A stretch of 64,000 nucleotides of DNA, taken from the NCBI GenBank assembly GCA_963513935.1, contig OY740769.1:103705762-103769761 (forward strand), read 5' to 3'. Position numbers and translations under genes: made by a program. How positions within the stretch are numbered: position 1 is the first letter of the stretch; each line of letters starts with the position of its first letter. The stretch comes from Aphrophora alni. Taxonomy: Eukaryota > Arthropoda > Insecta > Hemiptera > Aphrophoridae. This document shows positions 1 to 13,261 of this stretch, in pieces. Under the pieces are notes generated by a model that saw only the letters and a program-made list of their open reading frames with translations, had not been told where the DNA came from and ran no database searches.

Positions 1-629
1 TTACCATTTTCATAGAAAATATTTTTAAGTTTTAATTCTCGAGCTAAAATTTTGGTGAATATTGCGACCAATTGACTTTTTTGATTTTTTTATGACTTTA
101 GAGGGATTTAATTCGTCTATTTGTGTCCATTTTATTCACAATTTTTGTTTTAATTCCCTAAAATAATTTTTTTTACTCAAAAGATTTTGGTAAAAAGTTA
201 ATAATAAGAAATTTAAAAAAAAATTAAATTGATGTTTTCTTCTTTTTCCATTGATAAAATGTATATCCTAATAAATAACGATACTATGAACTAATAAATT
301 TTTAATTTTAATAATTAATATAAGTAATCCTAACTGTTAAAATAACATTTCACCATTAATTTTAAAATTACAATTATTCCAATAATTTGATCACGTGTTT
401 AACATTTTCCTTGCAATCCAAGGTGGCGGTTAACTCTGCAGAGTATTACAGCACTTACACATAAATAGAACATGATTGTGTATAACCTAAGTGTACAGGC
501 TGTAATTATTTAATACTGCTCTTGGCACACCTTTGATGTCAATATTTCAAAAATTAATTAAAATATTGACAGTAGCTTATTAGCTCAGGCTTATCAGGAA
601 AAATTTATTTTTACTATATATTACAAAAG
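1..629. other. AT-rich non-coding stretch
   Basis: No gene recognised. The sequence is very AT-rich with many short A and T runs and frequent stops in all frames. It leads directly into the CT microsatellite. Confidence 0.5.
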
Positions 630-656
630 GTGATCCGTGGAGGTGCAAACCATCCT

Positions 657-860
<204 letters not shown>

Positions 861-1059
861 AATATGACATTGATACATATATTCCTCAAACCACTTGTAA
901 GAAGGTATATAAAAACATTCAGTCAAATCTTAACCCAAAAACACCCCCTCGTTATGATTTATTAATGTTGTACTTTTGAAAAAATACCGAAGAAAACTTT
1001 AGTTTAGCTGACTAACTTGTTCAATACTGTTATTAGGTTGAGGCATTTTCCAAGTACTT

Positions 1060-2280
1060 AGAAAATTGCTGAAGTTATTATTATCCCAAATCCCGGTAAA
1101 TCCCCTCACAAAGTATTTTCTTACAGAGCTATTTCTTTGTCACCTGTCATCTCTAAATGATTTGAGAAATTATTACTGAAAAGACTAAACCCATCCATTC
1201 CTGATAATGTTCTAATTCCATCCCATCAGTTTAGGTTTAGGAATAACCACTCGACCATTGATCAGATCCACAGAATTACTGATGTAATTGGAAAGTCTCT
1301 AGAAACCAAAAATGAATATTCTATTGTCTTCATAGATGTGACACAGGCCTTCGGAAAGGTTTATCCCGAGGGCTTGGTTTGCAAATTATACCAACTTCTT
1401 CGTAAGTGCTTCTGTCAAAGTCCTATTTATCTGAGCGTATCTTCAGTATTAAACAAGATGTATATTCTGAGCTAAAAGAGGTAAAATAAGGAGTGCATCA
1501 AGGCAGTGTTTTGGGGCACTTACTTTATCTGTTATACGCAAGTAATAACCCAACACCTAACAATAGTATTGCTACATTTGGGAATGTCACTACGATGTTA
1601 TCACTTGGTGGGAAAATTGAGCAGTCAAATAAATTGTAGGAAGCAATGAATTGTATAGTTTTCTGGACCAAGGGGAGAGGGAATCAAGCTAAACTAATCA
1701 AAATGTATGCATGTTAATTTACCAATAAACAAATAAAAAGATTAAAGAGAATATAAATTTAAATGTTAACAATATGGTTGGTGGTGTCCCATTTGAATAC
1801 TGCTAAATACCTAGGTATGACTTTAGATGTAAAACTACGTTGGTTGGAGCATCAAAAAAAAAAAAGAACGAACTTAATATTAGACAAATGAAACTGGTTT
1901 TTAGGCAGGAAATTTAAACTAACTTTACACAATTTGATATTACATAAACAGATTTTGAAACCTGTTTGAAAATATGAAATCCAGGTTTGGGGCTGTGCTA
2001 AACATACTCATATACAAACAATTAAACGATTTCAAAATAACGTCTTAATGATGTTAACTAATGATACATTAAAAATAATGATCTTTACTGGAACCTAAAA
2101 ATACTCACAGTTGAAGACTAAATCGGTCAATTTGCTCAAAGCCATAAAGACGTCTTCAACGTTGTATTAACGAGGAGGCTTCTCAGCTGTTCGATAATGA
2201 TGGATTATTAAGAAGATTCAAACGGACAAAGCCTTTTGAACTTCAGTCAATAAATAACTAGGGGCTCTAATGTGCGATCC
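1060..2280 (+). pseudogene. Jockey-clade non-LTR retrotransposon reverse transcriptase, degenerate
   Basis: Translating across frames gives the usual order of Jockey-type reverse transcriptase blocks: a finger motif around 1225-1300 (QFRFRNNHSTIDQIHRITDV-like), the palm segment with VFIDVTQAF (about 1327-1353), a GVHQGSVLGHLLYLLY block at about 1492-1540, and a thumb/connection region with NTAKYLGMTLDVKLRW (about 1797-1842). The catalytic FADD motif reads as FGNV, so the two catalytic aspartates are lost. Many stops and frameshifts are present. The 5' part of ORF2, with the endonuclease, and ORF1 are absent. This is a 5'-truncated dead copy. Weak similarity continues to about 2270 (the TVED region). 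Closely spaced motifs in the right order make the family call firm, the exact ends less so. Confidence 0.85.
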
Positions 2281-2601
2281 TGGATTCTCTTTTTCAATTC
2301 TAAATTTTAAACTGATTCTTAGTTGTATTTTTTACTAGTTTCAGTACTAAATCTTCTTTTTTTTATTTTTAGAAATGGCGACAAAATACGTTTTGTTTTA
2401 GTTCTTAGAGGCGATATATGAGAAAAATGTTATCAAAATCTCTTTCGTATATTTTGAAATATTCAATCGTTTACGACGACTCCTTTAGTTCATTCATACA
2501 ATGTACCGATTTCAGTCTTACGAAAGTTACAACAAAATATTTAGTTACAGAAAAAATGAATAAAAAAGTCTCAGGATTCTGGCAGTTTGATAAAATTTAA
2601 A

Positions 2602-2603
<2 letters not shown>

Positions 2604-2645
<42 letters not shown>
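2604..2645. repeat. (AT)n microsatellite
   Basis: About 20 perfect AT dinucleotides directly downstream of the dead Jockey element. A 60-codon open frame at 2418-2600 shows no family signature and I do not call it a gene. Confidence 0.9.
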
Positions 2646-2647
<2 letters not shown>

Positions 2648-4027
2648 AATCATTCACCTGTTTAGTTTGTACTATACATCTAGTATTTTCAAAAACTCAC
2701 ATTTTAGAGTCAGAATACTTCAAAAACTACGAAAAATTCAACTTAGTTTTTTGATCCATCACAACTTTCTCTATACAACGTATGTATTAGAAAGTAAAAT
2801 CTAAAACACAGCATCTGACTAGTTTATTGATAACTGAAACTAGTTTTACAAGGTTGAAATTTAAAAAAGAAAAGTTTGCACGTTGCAAGGTTAACAGACA
2901 CACTAGGAAGGAAAGAAAGGTTCAAAGCTAAAATATATCCCACGTATTTATGCATAACTATTGTCGCGGCTTGGTGAAATAAACTATTCACAGCTATTGG
3001 ACCAACTTTCACACACCAATACACGTAACCAAAGGCATAATCAAACGAAAGTTTCACTCGTAATTCCCGAAATATCCCGGTTCTGAAGTTATTGCAGTGA
3101 AGTAAAAAGGAGGAATGAATGCTACACTGTGCTAACTTTTGTATCGCCCTACAGGAATTCCCAATGAAACTCTCTCATCAACAACGGTTCTTCTCCGTAT
3201 ATTTTTGTCTACCGTTTTCGTAGGCTCCCTGCGGGTTCTATTCTAAATCTCTATTCGCGTATCTTTATTGCTATATCAACGTTTTTACAGCAGAACCTCA
3301 ATGATGTTGTGGTTTTACTTACTAAAATATACGCAACAACCTGTGAAGACCTCCAAATCCTTCACGACTTCGTGATATTTTATGTAATTGTCCACGCTTC
3401 TGTAGTACAGGACCGATTTCAATTATTAAACAGCCGTACCTAAGTGTTAAGAGAACACACTAAAGTTTCAGATTTTTGAAAATATTTTAAATGCTTTTCT
3501 GGTTTTTGAACTCTGATGATAACGTCACGTTCTCTTTTTTTTCTATTACGCTGCCCAGGTAGAAACTTCAGTGGACTTGCTATCAGGAAATACGGGCTGG
3601 ATGTTAGGTGCGATAACACATAGCAGCTTTGTTTTATTTGTGTTTATTTTGAACCCGATCGTTTTGCTCCCTCCGTTAGCGGTTGTATCTTGTAAATTAA
3701 TTGTGTGTATCTGGTAAATTGCAACGTGTGAGAGTCCTGGCAGATGTCATCGCATAATTAAGTCATCAAGGGCTTACTTATAGCGAGTGTAGGTATAGCA
3801 ATCTCAAGATATTCTATCCTATCTTTATTTAGTCTCTCTTTTTATCTTTTATCATGTCTCTCTTAACCAACTCTTTTTCTCTTCTGACCCAATTCTATTA
3901 GAGTGTTTGAAAACTAATGTTTCTATTTTATACTCTACTTTTCTTATTAAAGACTATGATGACCGCGAGATGTTTCAACTATAAACAAAATAAAAATACA
4001 ATTTATAACCAAATCGGACCACTCGTT
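2646..4027. other. Non-coding stretch, no gene seen
   Basis: Somewhat less AT-rich than its surroundings, with a few short open frames (for example 2824-3057 on the minus strand) that have no recognisable domain. No splice-bounded exon or repeat structure was found. It leads into the CCGCCTCT minisatellite. Confidence 0.4.
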
Positions 4028-4285
4028 TACAGCCGCCTCTATTAGTCTGTATCCGCCTCTATTACTCTTTAGCCATCTGTTTTATTCTGTACACACCTCT
4101 TTTAATCTGTATACGCCTCTCTTAGTCTGTAACCGTCTGTTTTAATCTGTAGCCACCACTCTTACACTGTAACCGCCTCTTTTAGTATATATCTGCCTCT
4201 CTTATTCTGTACCTGCCTCTTAATCGGTATACATCTCTCTTAGTCTTTAACCGTCTGTTTTAGTCTGTAGGCATCTCTCATCATA
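4028..4285. repeat. 20-bp minisatellite, diverged
   Basis: About 12-13 tandem copies of a roughly 20-bp unit of the form TCTGTANCCGCCTCTTTTAG. Alternate copies tend to read GTCTGTTTTA instead of GCCTCTTTTA, hinting at a two-unit higher-order pattern. The copies are diverged from each other, so this array is old. Confidence 0.85.
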
Positions 4286-5391
4286 TTTGATAAAATCAAT
4301 TTTGTGTAGTTACATATAGCATTGCCACAGTTGTTGTGTAAAATAAGCTTCAATAGTTTAAAGTAGTTGCTCTTATTATTCAGTTATTATTTTTTAGGCT
4401 ATTAAAAAAAAAAAAATAAATAAAAATAATAATTTTTTTTTTTTTAAACAGTAAGAATAGTTATAACGAGCTATTTGTGCAATGATTGCCGTCTTCAAAA
4501 TTAAAATCATTTTATAAAGATCACTAAGATATTCATTCATTAGTAAAACTTTAAATGACAAATTAATCTAAAAATTTAATATACCCCATTTGACGTTTAG
4601 TTGGCAGTGTGTGTTTAACATAATAAGGTTTTGCTGTTACAAACAAAGACAACAAATATACAAAACATAAAACTATTTGTATTTTTAAATAATAACCAAA
4701 ACTATATACAAATATAACAAAACGAAATGAACAATACAAAACCATTGCAAAAACTTTCACATTCATGCTAAAACCAAATAAAAAGGAATTAAAACTAATT
4801 GTCACCAAAAATGTTAATTCGGTAGTTGTGAATAAATAAGAAAAAAAGTCTTTGAACAAATAAAATAAGCTTACTTCTAAGTGGCACAAAAACGCCCTCA
4901 GATAAAATCATATTTAATTAAAGTCAAGCTTTTGATAACTGTCAAAGTTCAATTTGTTTAGCTGCTTAAAATCTACACTAACTTCAAAATTATATAAACA
5001 TTTTTCTAGCCGATTTAATAAAAAAAAAAATCATAATGACAAAATCAGGTATTGTGTTTTTTCCTGTGGTTGCTATTCTCAAATGTGTTATTTTAAAAAA
5101 ATGCTTACAATAAGGCCAAAATTGCTCTCATACCAAATTTTATTAAAATCTATTCACGCTATTTTGGGATGTAGAGTAGACTCATACAACAAACAACAGA
5201 CGTTTCAAAAATCACTTTTTTAGATTCAGGAGACCTCAAAAGGTCTTATCGATTGTTTTAACTCATCGCATAACTTTCTGTACACTACGTTTTTATGACA
5301 AATTAACATGTTAATCGGTTATAATTTAACCTAAATTAATGGCGACCAGAGTCTTACATTATGACTAATGAAACTTTACTTTATACTGTTA
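4286..5391. other. AT-rich non-coding stretch
   Basis: Nothing recognised. The minus-strand open frame 4563-4889 and the plus-strand frame 4954-5223 encode low-complexity Phe/Leu/Lys-rich strings typical of AT-rich chance frames. Confidence 0.4.
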
Positions 5392-5822
5392 ATACGTCAA
5401 TGGAGAAAAATCTGACACTCCAGCTCACAGCGGGTCTCCCCTTGGGGGGGTTAAAACAGTTTTTTGTTAATATCTCAAAACTAAGCAATATATCAAAAAA
5501 TATTTAATACAAAAGTTATTGCTGGCTTAATTTCCCATCAAAATGGTCCTAGTAATTTTTCCGGCAGGCGAACTGTGACAGAGATATGAGCACTCAAAGT
5601 TGAGACATTTGCAATTGTTACTAGGACCATCAAAAAATTACAAGGACTATTTTAATGGGAAATTTAGTCAGCTACAACTTTTGTATTATTATTTTTTTTT
5701 TTTTTATCTTGCTAAGTTTTTTAATATTTACAAAATACCGTTTTGCCCCATCTTTTAACCCCCTCCCCTTCTGTTGGCCAAGCAATGAGCTGGAGTGTCC
5801 AATTTTTGGGTCATTGAAGTAA
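5392..5822. mobile_element. Foldback/MITE-like inverted repeat element
   Basis: Two imperfect inverted arms of about 130-150 bases face each other. The left arm runs from ACGTCAATGG and GACACTCCAGCTCA (about 5415) through the GGTTAAAAC and CAAAAGTTATTGCTGGCTTAAT blocks to GGTCCTAGTAATTTTT. The right arm holds their complements, ending in GAGCTGGAGTGTC and CATTGAAGT (to about 5822). No coding frame lies between. The arms differ by substitutions and poly-T length, so it is not recent. The exact ends and a target duplication were not fixed by eye. Confidence 0.65.
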
Positions 5823-6784
5823 CCCCAAAACCTAACTTTCCACCAAATTTCGTATCTGCTGGATTTTTGTCCTGTAAAAATCTTAATTAAGTGGTCAAAA
5901 TACTTCGTATACTGAATAAGTAATAATAACAATAAATACCCTTAGATCTCCAATACTCTAATAGCGTCATGGCTGGAAGAGAGAAAAAAGTTGGTCAAGA
6001 GAGACCTGATACATGAAAGAGAGGGATCTAACTCAAGACTACATGAAATAAAGTGTAGATCTAGCTAGGCTCTCTTGGGATTGCCAAGTTCGTACTCATT
6101 ATTAGTGAGCCCCTGAGAGATTTTACAGTCAAAGTAGTGATTGCTACCGACCAATCAAAGCTACTTTAAAGATTAATTAACAGTGATTTAAGTGACAGCT
6201 GTAAAATATTATCAAAATATAATCGTGAATTATTCGTACTAAATATTCACAGTAAAGCAGTGAAATAATATGTCTTCGATTTAGCAGTTAAAAGTTTTAC
6301 AAGAAAATTTTGTTTTCACAAATTACAAATGACAATGTGTGGTGTATCTGTGGTGAAACAATTCCGCATTCAACTGCATTTTGCTACGTGATAACACAAT
6401 TTACTTATAACCAAATACAATTTATGATAAATACAATAACACTGCCATATTTAATAAAGAATCACAACATTTATTAATAACAAACACTAAACAAACTCTA
6501 ATTGAATCTGAATAGTTCTAATACCCTATCAATGACAGAAACCAACCACTATCGAAAATAGTAAGAATCCTGTCTCATCTCAAGCGAGCGATAAAATCAC
6601 TAATTATTGATTATCACACTTAAATTAGTGCAACTAATTAATATGGTACTGAAGATTTAACAAATCACTGTGAGAGAATCACAGATATCACAGAATCATT
6701 AAACTATCTTGTTAACAGAAATAACAGACGATTAAATTTTAAAATGGTAGGCGATTGTCAAATTAAATCAAATTAAAAAGAACA
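5823..6784. other. Non-coding stretch before the 81-bp satellite
   Basis: No gene, repeat family or splice-bounded exon recognised. Many stops in all frames. Confidence 0.4.
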
Positions 6785-7845
6785 GTTTTGTGGATAATGT
6801 TTTATTCGTAGGTTACATGCCGTCTCACAATATTTAATTTTATACAGCTGTAAAAATTATATCCAATGTTGTAGATAAGGTTTTATCCGTAGGTCACATA
6901 CCGTCTCACAATACTTAATTTATACAGCTGTAAAAATTATATCCAAAGTTGTGGATAATGTTTTATCCGTAGGAAACATACCGTCTCACAATATTTAATT
7001 TTATACATCTGTAAAAATTATATCCAAAGTTGTGGATAATGTTTTATCCGTAGGAAACATACCGTCTCACAATATTTAATTTTATACATCTGTAAAAATT
7101 ATATCCAAAATTGTGGATAATGTTTTATCCGTAGGAAACATACCGTCTCACAATATTTAATTTTATACATCTGTAAAAATTATATCCAAAGTTGTGGATA
7201 ATGTTTTATCCGTAGGAAACATACCGTCTCACAATATTTAATTTTATACATCTGTAAAAATTATATCCAAAGTTGTGGATAATGTTTTATCCGTAGGAAA
7301 CATACCGTCTCACAATATTTAATTTTATACAGCTGTAAAAATTATATCTAATGTTGTAGATAATGTTTTATGCGTAGGAAACATACTGTCTCACAATATT
7401 TAATTTTATACAGCTGTAAAAATTATATCCAAAGTTGTGGATAATGTTTTATCCGTAGGAAACATACCGTCTCACAATATTTAATTTTATACAGCTGTAA
7501 AAATTATATCCAATGTTGTGGATAATGTTTTATCCGTAGGTCACATACCGTCTCACAATATTTAATTTTATACAGCTGTAAAAATTATATCCAAATTGTG
7601 GATAATGTTTTATCCGTAGGAAACATACCGTCTCACAATATTTAATTTTATACAGCTGTAAAAATTATATCCAATGTTGTGGATAATGTTTTATCCATAG
7701 GAAACATACCGTCTCACAATATTTAATTTTATACAGCTGTAAAAATTATATCCAATGTTGTGGATAATGTTTTATCCGTAGGCCATATACCATCTCACAA
7801 TATTTCATTTTATGCAGCTGTAGAAGTTGTATCAAATAACACTCA
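6785..7845. repeat. 81-bp tandem satellite, about 13 copies
   Basis: The unit starts at GTTGTGGATAATGTTTTATC and repeats every 81 bases (for example starts at 7029 and 7110). Each unit carries the imperfect palindrome GGATAATGTTTTATCC and a second one around TTTACAGCTGTAAAA. Units in the middle (about 6961-7300) share TACATCTG and GGAAACATACC, whereas flanking units have TACAGCTG, and some have GGTCACATACC. The first and last units are the most diverged. No coding frame runs through the array. Confidence 0.95.
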
Positions 7846-9757
7846 AATGTGATAAAAATATAAGGTTATTACTTAAAAACAAAATTGCTAAACTATAACC
7901 TCAACATTTTTACAAAACCGAAATTATTTAGTATGTAATCAAATGCTAATTTATTATTATTTAAATTAATCAAATTTAGTATGTAAACTAGTTTTTATAA
8001 AATGATTAAAAAATTGCCATATAATTTCAAAATGGCGTCAGTTTTAAACATGTTTTCAGAGTTTCTTCTTCTCCCAGGACTTACATAAGTAATTGTTTTG
8101 AACTAGTAATCTGCATTTCGTATTAAAATTAAGATCGTGATCAACAAACAAGCGGATCCGTAAAATAATTTTCCTCCAACTATGTCCATATATTAACCGA
8201 AAGCCTAGTACAGACATAAATCACAATAAAATCTTTACCTGTTCAAATGACGAATTCCTATTATTTGCGTTATGTAAACCATGATCGGACTATTTCAGTC
8301 AGTTACAGTTGGTAAAGTCTACTCTACTGTAACTATTCTAACCTCACAAAGTATCTAATCTGTGTCAATGAAGCGCTAAATCAATTTAATCATTCCCGTT
8401 TATGATTAGGCATGCAAACATTCTAATCTCAAATTAAGAAGCATGCGCCTGCAACCGAGTTATTATTTAACCTAATTTTAGCATTTTCTAATCGATTTCA
8501 AAATAGAGAATATTTTATGTATTTGTTCCTCCTCGTTTCAGATCTTTCCTCTCAAAATTGTTCAATCAAGTTTTACCAAACTTTAATGTAGACTGAAGTT
8601 ATTAACACAAAGTAGGCTAAATGGTAATAATTTTGATTATGTTGGTTATTATACAAATAAACAGTGTAAAAATCATTGAATTGTCTTTCTTACGTACTCA
8701 TCTACTGCATAAAAATAACATTAGTTACCAATTCTCTAAAAAATCTCTATTAAAACCAACTGTATTTTTTTTTAATTTTTTTTTTTTTTTTTTTTTATCG
8801 CAGATATAAAAATATGTAATATATTTCAATCGTGCCTACAAATACAGGATTCGAAGGAGAAATTAAACCTTTTTGGCTACTATATTTTATTATTTTTATT
8901 TAAAAATTCAGCATTTAAACATTAAAATGAATTATACAATATAATATACTTATGTTGGTCACTTATTAAAATTTCAAATTATTGTATATAATCCAAGGGA
9001 AACCGTTAAAATTAACTATAGTTCTAGATTAAACGTAATTTGAAACCTGAAGTTAATGCTGAATCGAGGAATACTTAATCCTTTATTATTTCCTAAATCC
9101 TGACTCTTTCTTAAACAATAAATTTCTTAATCCGGACTCTATTTAGTTTTAGACAGAAATTTAAAAATAATTAAAAACTTGTCATCTTTAAATTTCTGTA
9201 CAATTTTCAAAACACCACATGTACTACTATACAAATTAAAACATACACAGGCTAATACGGCCTATTAAACAAGTACAAGCCATCTAGATTTTTGGTTATA
9301 TAATATCCGATACAGGCCTAGGAATCGATAGCACTGATTTGATTTTTATATTAGGGGAACTAGCAGATATTTGTAAAACAGAATGTAATAAAGGGTTATA
9401 TACTTCACCTAATTGTTTAATTCTAAATACACTAACCTTATTTATTGCAAACAATTGACCATTGACGTCATCTACTATCTACAGGTTGTACTATAAATTG
9501 TTAATATTGACTTAGTGCTTCTGATAACGAGGTAGTAGTTCACAATAACAACTTAATAATTTATTATCATACAAGATTAATATTATACCAAAATTAATCA
9601 AAAACTTGTATGACATTACCAAATAACGAGATAAATATGTTTTCAACATAAACATGTTGACGAAAGTGAAGTGACTTAATGTCAACAAAAAACTAATTTT
9701 TACTGTTTATCTACTCACTTATAGCTGAAAAGTAATTTGATTGGATTAAAAAATTCA
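7846..9757. other. Non-coding stretch, no gene seen
   Basis: AT-rich with a poly-T run near 8768-8797. The small open frame 8621-8809 runs into the poly-T tract and has no domain. No repeat structure beyond simple runs was seen. Confidence 0.4.
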
Positions 9758-10023
9758 CATAACCCCAAAAGCGTAGATAGATGTTGATTTAACTAAATAT
9801 CAACGTCTGTCTTCTGATAAGTCTTTTTTAAATGCGTATACGGATTTCTCTATAATCCCAAAAGAGTAGATAGATGTTGATTTCATTAAATACCATCGTC
9901 TGTCTTCGAATGAGTCGTTTTTAAAATTATGTTTATAGTATATTCATTTCTCTATAATCCCAAAAGAATATAAAGATGTTGATATTTAATTAAGTCAACA
10001 TCTATCTACTCTTTTGGGATTAT
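9758..10023. repeat. Three direct units plus one inverted unit (hairpin-forming MITE cluster)
   Basis: The motif ATAATCCCAAAAGAGTAGAT followed by AGATGTTGATTT occurs in direct orientation at about 9759, 9852 and 9954 (spacings 93 and 102 bases). It then occurs inverted at about 9994-10023, where CAACATCTATCTACTC precedes TTTTGGGATTAT. The third direct unit and the inverted unit form a hairpin of about 30 base pairs with a short loop. This looks like nested or partly duplicated copies of one small inverted-repeat transposon. Confidence 0.75.
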
Positions 10024-10179
10024 TGAAAAATGCGTATACTACGAATATAATTACAAAACTACATATTAGACAGATGTTGACTAACAATGATATTTAAAAA
10101 GTGGCAAAACATACTTCAATCAATTTAAATTAGTAACACCTTTAATTTGTATATCGATATCTAATATTAAGACTCACAA

Positions 10180-11171
10180 ACAGTTCAATCTCCAAAAAAC
10201 ATAATTTGGGACGAAGCTACCATGGCTTCTGTATTGCTTTAATTTCTGTTGACGGCATATTTAAAGAAATTAAGAAGTAATTTTACTTGGAGAAGATTTT
10301 AGACAAACACTCTCAATAATCAAACACAGTTACAGAAGAAATAAGACGTGTCAACCACATAATTCCATACAATATGTGAGAAGGTTAAGATGTTGGTACT
10401 TAAAAGTAATGATCGATCAGTTATTTAGTAAATAGCTTTTACGAATTGATAATGGTGAACATGATAAGGCTGATGTTCTACCAAAGGAAATGATGGCAGT
10501 AACTTCAATTAATTTATATGATTGTGACATTGCTAAAGAAATATTTGACAATAGCTTTAAACTTCTGATTTACAAACATTTTTTTCAAAATATCCATTCT
10601 ATGATCAAAAAACCACCATGTTGACAAATTAAATAACTTTCTCGACCTTTCATATGATAGAACTACTTTAATCTCTGATTGCGGAGAAAGTAAAGAACAA
10701 TATTATCCAAAAGAATTTTTAAATGAGCAAACGCCAACGGGGTTGCCTCTTCATAAATTGAAATTGAAGTGTGGAGCTACCATCATGCTTCTGAGGAATC
10801 TCAATCGAAAAAAGATCTTTGGAACAAGGTTAAAGTTTAAAAACCAAAGCCAAATTTGATTTCCGCAGAAGTATTCACTGGTTCATGATGTGGTGAAGTT
10901 GTTTTTACTCCTCGAATATATCTTACACCAACTACTGACTTCCCATTTACTCTTAGAAGACGACATCCATATGACTTGCCTTTGGTATAAATCTGAAGGT
11001 TAAACATTTAAAAAGTAGGTGTCTACCTTCCAGAACCAGTGTTTGGTAATGGACAACTTTATGTTCCATTGTCAAGAGTGAGACGTTTTGATGATTTAAG
11101 AGTTCCCCATGAGCCAGACCAAGGAAAATTACCTTTTCCCTACACAAACTAAATATTCTCAAAAAAAACAC
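10180..11171 (+). pseudogene. Helitron helicase (PIF1-like), C-terminal part, degenerate
   Basis: Reading across frames gives helicase motifs in order: IIWDEATM (Walker B, about 10200-10222), LGEDFRQTLSII (the GGDFRQ motif, about 10289), LLRIDNGEHDK (about 10438), then FLNEQTPTGLPLHKLKLKCG with MLLRNLN (about 10710-10805), and the final VYLPEPVFGNGQLYVPLSRV block with RRFDDLRV (about 11021-11103). In autonomous Helitrons these lie at the end of the Rep-helicase protein. Stops and frameshifts interrupt it, and the N-terminal Rep nuclease and Walker A region are not seen. A minus-strand open frame at 10953-11171 is only the shadow of this domain. Family call firm, ends approximate. Confidence 0.85.
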
Positions 11172-13261
11172 TGTAGAATAAGAAATTTGTTAAAACATAT
11201 GCCCAATTTTGATTATTATTGTAAGATGTGCATATAAATTCATTCATTTTTCATTAAAATATAATATATATTTTTAGTTTGTACATAATTGTCTTTATCT
11301 GTATACATCCCAGTACGATAAACATATTGCAAAATTTACGTCAATTTTCCAGCGAATTTGCTCCAACTGAATCCAGATTTTGCTCCTGCAAAAGGCTTTA
11401 TTGCTTGTAATAAATATTTCGGTAATAAAATAATACAGAATTATATAATACTGCAACTCCTGAGACTGGTGTTTTCTACTTTAGAATATTGCTTCCTGTT
11501 AATAGGTGCTCTGAGTTTTAGAATTTCTAACGATCGTAAGAAGCACAGTTTAGTAAGAGACGGTTTGCGTAAAAAGGTTTATTAAGAACTACAATCTCAT
11601 ATGTCATTTTTGAAGTTAAAACTTCCTTTGGCGCGTTTTTGCTGAAGAGTGAACGTAAGTGAAGGTGAACCGTTACGCTCGGGTCGGTTACTCTGAATCG
11701 GGTTTACTCGGCTCCACTCAACATCAAGCGCGCTCGGTTCGGTGACGCACTGAATCGTCTATAATACTCGGCATCTGTCGTCATCAGCCACGATTACTGT
11801 CCGACAAGAAGAGCATCGTTCCAATGTTATTATATTAGATGAGTGTAATATTTTCATTCTTAGAATATAATTAATTTACAAATGAACGTAATTAATTAAT
11901 TAGTGATTTTATATCTTGTAACTAATATCACTTTATGAGTACAGACATAAGAATAAATAATTTTATATGACAATATTAATATCACCTTGTTTTTGATTCA
12001 ACGAACTAATCCGCACTAATCCTATGTATAACATAAATTATATATATTTTAAAATTGGAAAATTAGAAGTTTTCACTTCTATTGTGTAGTCATAAGCACA
12101 AACCCAGATTATTCTTTTAAGTGAGATATTCTAAACAGCTAAATATTTATCAAATAAATTCTGCCTGCTACACAACTTTGATCTAATAACTACTTGTGTC
12201 TACTGACTAATCAAACTTACCAGAAAAAAATGTCAAGCCACATGCTAAGATTGGGATCATCCAGGGTTTTTTTATTTATAGAAAACCATAAACTGGAAAA
12301 ATGTAGGCGTTTCTAGGTCCAGTAGTGAACTTGGCCAAATGAGTGAAAGCATAATACTTCATACCTTATCTTGATTTATAAACAATGGATTTTGAACATA
12401 AACACGATTTATGTATTCCTCTTTATAATTCATAAATTTAATAGCTAGATTTTTCGCCATATTATTACGTAGCAGCTGATTTCTGGCGTCGATTTATCGA
12501 TTCCGATGGTATTAAAAAAATCGATATTAAGTTGTTCTAGAAAATGTTCGCTTTGACGTGTGACTACCAATATTGAGTGAGGTGAATAAAAACTAGTATT
12601 TGTTTATACTAAGCTGTTTTCAAGTATATTCTAAGATTAATGTTAATCCGAACACCTAGTGTTTTCTAAGTTGTGTAGTTGAATAAACAGATTTCTACTA
12701 GACATGGTTAGTAAATTCTCAGTTTTTGTTTAGTTTCTAGTGGAGCGTGCTAGCTGTTAGATCAGTTGCAGTAATGGCGATGTTCATGCCTGTTCGCAAC
12801 AGAAATACGTAGAAGAATAGGCAATTGTAACCAAAGTGTGAAGACTAAACCGTTGATTTTTTTTTACATCTGAGTTTTTGCCTGAGCACAACATGGAGAC
12901 AAGAGGAGGAGCACTGTCAAACCAACAGCAAATAGGAAATAACTCCGTTATGTTTGAGATCTAGGTAAGTTAGTAGAAGTTACTCTAAACTAGGTCTAAA
13001 CTATTTAATTTGTTTTTAATATTTATTATATCTGGGGTGAAAATAAGTTTTTGAGAAAATACTGCGACAATTTATGTTGTTGTTTCAAGACACATAAATT
13101 TTAATTTATTTTATGAATTTGTATTACAGATTTACAGAGTGGGGTAGCTAGCGATCTTGGACTATCGTGACCAAACCGTCCATTGTGTAATGGATAGAAT
13201 AATCGATAAATCCAACAAATGGATTAAATTTACATGAAATTAAATTAACGGCTACTCTTTT
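11172..13261. other. Non-coding stretch with a CpG-rich patch
   Basis: Mostly AT-rich without genes. Bases 11625-11815 stand out by their CG content (GCGCG, CTCGGTTCGGTGACGC, CCGACAAG), unlike anything for several kilobases. No open frame, exon signal or repeat copy explains the patch. It could be a fragment of an unrecognised mobile element or a regulatory/untranslated segment. Confidence 0.4.

Noticed and set aside
4563..4889. 108-codon hydrophobic minus-strand frame, possible membrane protein
   Set aside because: Phe/Leu/Tyr-rich composition follows from the AT-rich DNA; no exon borders, no homologous motif.
6785..7845. CRISPR-like regular repeats
   Set aside because: The entire 81-bp unit repeats with no unique spacers, and the host is a eukaryote; it is a satellite.
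10953..11171. Minus-strand 72-codon frame
   Set aside because: Shadow of the Helitron helicase motifs on the plus strand.
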